Assembly: GCF_026810225.1 (NCBI RefSeq)
Contig: NZ_CP113865.1
Location: 659,001 to 723,000, forward strand
Reading direction: 5' to 3'
Source: Caldicellulosiruptor morganii
GTDB taxonomy: Bacteria; Bacillota; Thermoanaerobacteria; Caldicellulosiruptorales; Caldicellulosiruptoraceae
DNA length: 64,000 bases
The position numbers and the translations under genes are program-made. The notes beneath the pieces are model-generated. The model did no database searches. It was not told the DNA's origin and saw nothing but the letters and a program-made list of their open reading frames with translations. How positions within the stretch are numbered: the stretch's first letter is position 1; each line of letters opens with the position of its first letter. This document shows, piece after piece, positions 62,654 to 64,000 of this stretch.

Positions 62654-63286
62654 ATGATTGCAAATGTTATTGTATCAACCCTAATTGTCTGTATTCCATC
62701 AACAATAATTTCACTTATTATAGGGATTCCCGCAGGTTTTTTTCTCAAGATAAAAAGATTCAGGGCTCGAAGACTGGTTTTAAGGCTTGTATATACTTTT
62801 TCGGGACTTCCTCCTGTGCTGGCAGGGCTTTTTGTGTATATAATACTTTCCAGAAAAGGTCCTCTTGGTTTTTTGAATATTCTTTTTACCAGGTGGGCAA
62901 TGATTATTGCCCAGGTAATTTTGATTGTGCCAATAGTTATTATGTATACACTGTCAGGACTTAAAAATGTGCAAATGGTTTTGGACAATCTGGACTTTTT
63001 AAATGTAAAAGGTAAAAAAAGGTACATTGCACTTGTAAGAGAGTATTCAAAAGAGCTAATTTATGCAACCATCCTTGGGCTTTCGCGTGCGATCTCCGAG
63101 GTGGGAGCTGTTTTGATTGTTGGTGGGAATATAGAAGGAGAGACTCGAATACTTACAACAGCCATTATATATGAAATAACAAAAGGAGAATTTTCAAGCG
63201 CGCTTTTGCTGGGGGCAGTTTTGCTCATTATATCATTTGCATTTAATACTATTTTGCAAATACTGCAGGGTGATATAGTTGATTGA
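62654..63286 (+). CDS. tupB: TupB-like ABC transporter permease
   Basis: A 210-aa inner-membrane permease with about five helices. The cytoplasmic loop EYSKELIYATILGLSRAISEVGAVLIVGGNIEGETRILTTAI carries the EAA-type coupling motif of molybdate/tungstate permeases. The first helices include SGLPPVLAGLFVYIIL, typical of TupB. ATG 62654; overlaps the ATPase gene by 8 nt. Confidence 0.88.
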   Translation: MIANVIVSTLIVCIPSTIISLIIGIPAGFFLKIKRFRARRLVLRLVYTFSGLPPVLAGLFVYIILSRKGPLGFLNILFTRWAMIIAQVILIVPIVIMYTLSGLKNVQMVLDNLDFLNVKGKKRYIALVREYSKELIYATILGLSRAISEVGAVLIVGGNIEGETRILTTAIIYEITKGEFSSALLLGAVLLIISFAFNTILQILQGDIVD

Positions 63287-63863
63287 GGTAAAAGAGGTTG
63301 AAAAGTTCTTTGAAGACAGGTTTTTGTTCAGATGTGAAAACTTAAAATTCGAAAATAAAGGTCTTTACATCATAAAAGGTCCAAATGGATGCGGAAAGAC
63401 AACTTTTTTGATGATGCTCTTTGGAAAAGATAGAAATTTCAATGGGATTATAGAGAATACATTCTATGAAAAGGTTATGCTTCCGCAGCAGCCGTATTTT
63501 TTCAAAGGAAGTGTTTTATATAACCTTTCTTTGAGTTTAAAAGGGGAATTGCTCAGGGAAGCGATAAATATACTCAAAGCGTTTTCAATAGACCCTGATT
63601 TGAACATACACTCTCTTTCGCTTGGTCAAAAACAGCTTGTTGCCTTTTTGAGAGTTTTCTTTGCAAAGTCTGATGTCCTTTTTTTGGATGAACCTGATTC
63701 ATATCTTGGCAGTGCTGTTAAAGATTTTATATTTGACAGAATAGAAAAAGATGCCCGAAATAGATGTATAATTGTTGTGACACATGATTCATGGGAAACA
63801 AAGCACGCAAAAGAGATCTATTTTGAGAACAATCAAATAAAAGAAAAAGGTGGTGCAGTATGA
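63279..63863 (+). CDS. tupC: TupC-like ABC transporter ATPase
   Basis: A 194-aa ATPase that powers the importer. Walker A is IKGPNGCGKTTFLMM, the signature is HSLSLGQKQLVAFLRVF (LSLGQ instead of LSGGQ), Walker B is DVLFLDEPDSYLG, and the switch His is VVTHD. It is short for an importer ATPase: no C-terminal regulatory domain. TTG 63279 lies within the end of tupB. The stop overlaps the moeA start (ATGA). Confidence 0.9.
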   Translation: MIEVKEVEKFFEDRFLFRCENLKFENKGLYIIKGPNGCGKTTFLMMLFGKDRNFNGIIENTFYEKVMLPQQPYFFKGSVLYNLSLSLKGELLREAINILKAFSIDPDLNIHSLSLGQKQLVAFLRVFFAKSDVLFLDEPDSYLGSAVKDFIFDRIEKDARNRCIIVVTHDSWETKHAKEIYFENNQIKEKGGAV

Positions 63864-64000
63864 AGGTTTTGAAGACTTACTTTGAAGTGTTTGATATTTT
63901 AAGAAATGAATTTTTGGACTTTAAACTCAGAACAGAGATTGTCCCTATAAAAGATGCTGTTAACAGGATATGTGCAAAGGATGTTGTATCAAGCATTGAC
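63860..64000 (+). CDS. moeA: Molybdopterin molybdenumtransferase MoeA, N-terminus (partial)
   Basis: The first 47 codons, cut by the window end. VPIKDAVNRICAKDVVSSID matches the MoeA N-terminal pattern (A-x-G-R-x-L-A-x-D). MoeA inserts molybdate or tungstate into adenylylated molybdopterin, fitting its place after the Tup transporter. ATG 63860 overlaps the tupC stop by 3 nt in an ATGA arrangement. Confidence 0.8.
   Translation, partial: MKVLKTYFEVFDILRNEFLDFKLRTEIVPIKDAVNRICAKDVVSSID

Overview
The window is a low-GC chromosomal stretch from an anaerobic, thermophile-like Firmicute. The str operon order (rpoC, L7Ae-like, rpsL, rpsG, fusA, tuf), the yacP-sigH pair, frequent TTG starts, purine-rich sense strands and a tungsten-type aldehyde ferredoxin oxidoreductase suggest Caldicellulosiruptor or a close relative. 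That genus call is inference from general resemblance; no database search was possible.

1-28.6 kb is ordinary core genome: translation genes (rpoC end to tuf), hflX, small conserved proteins, yebC, mgtC, an Orn/Lys/Arg-type decarboxylase, mrnC, fabZ, a minus-strand dnaD/helicase-loader pair, thyX-rlmB-yacP-sigH, a phosphohexomutase, ddl-murI, a DUF1934 gene and argS, a PaaK-like ligase and an FMN glutamate-synthase-like protein. Intrinsic terminators separate the units.

28.7-35.2 kb is a toxin-immunity island. A secreted 1176-residue protein carries Ca-binding repeats, a vWA domain, a pre-toxin segment and a C-terminal PD-(D/E)XK nuclease-like domain. It is followed by three tandem, mosaic copies of one helical gene and a small acidic gene, all candidate immunity genes.

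36.1-58.3 kb is a large insertion. Two identical 1836-bp IS copies in direct orientation flank 18.5 kb. The 12-bp target duplication of the outer ends is shared between the left flank of copy 1 and the right flank of copy 2. A different 22-bp duplication is shared between the two inner flanks. This A-IS-B...B-IS-A pattern is that of a cointegrate, or of a circle carrying one IS that recombined into the chromosome. Joining the inner ends restores the 3' end of a broken gene. The segment holds a second, frameshift-split polymorphic toxin (BIG2, FN3, Ca repeats, vWA, beta-helix, pre-toxin TG, HNH nuclease) with an overlapping DUF1629-like immunity gene. It also holds core genes (pfkB-like sugar kinase, ACT protein, DUF711, dapF), an unknown paralogous family, and an IS1182-like element with another IS nested in its terminal repeat. 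The insertion separates an FAH-family gene from what looks like its own promoter.

58.4-64 kb is a tungsten/molybdenum cofactor region: ferredoxin, aldehyde:ferredoxin oxidoreductase, MoaD-like and MoeB-like genes. A Moco/Tuco-type riboswitch with an intrinsic terminator follows, then a TupABC-like oxyanion ABC transporter and the start of moeA. The riboswitch probably matches transporter expression to cofactor supply for the oxidoreductase.

I saw no rRNA, tRNA or CRISPR array.
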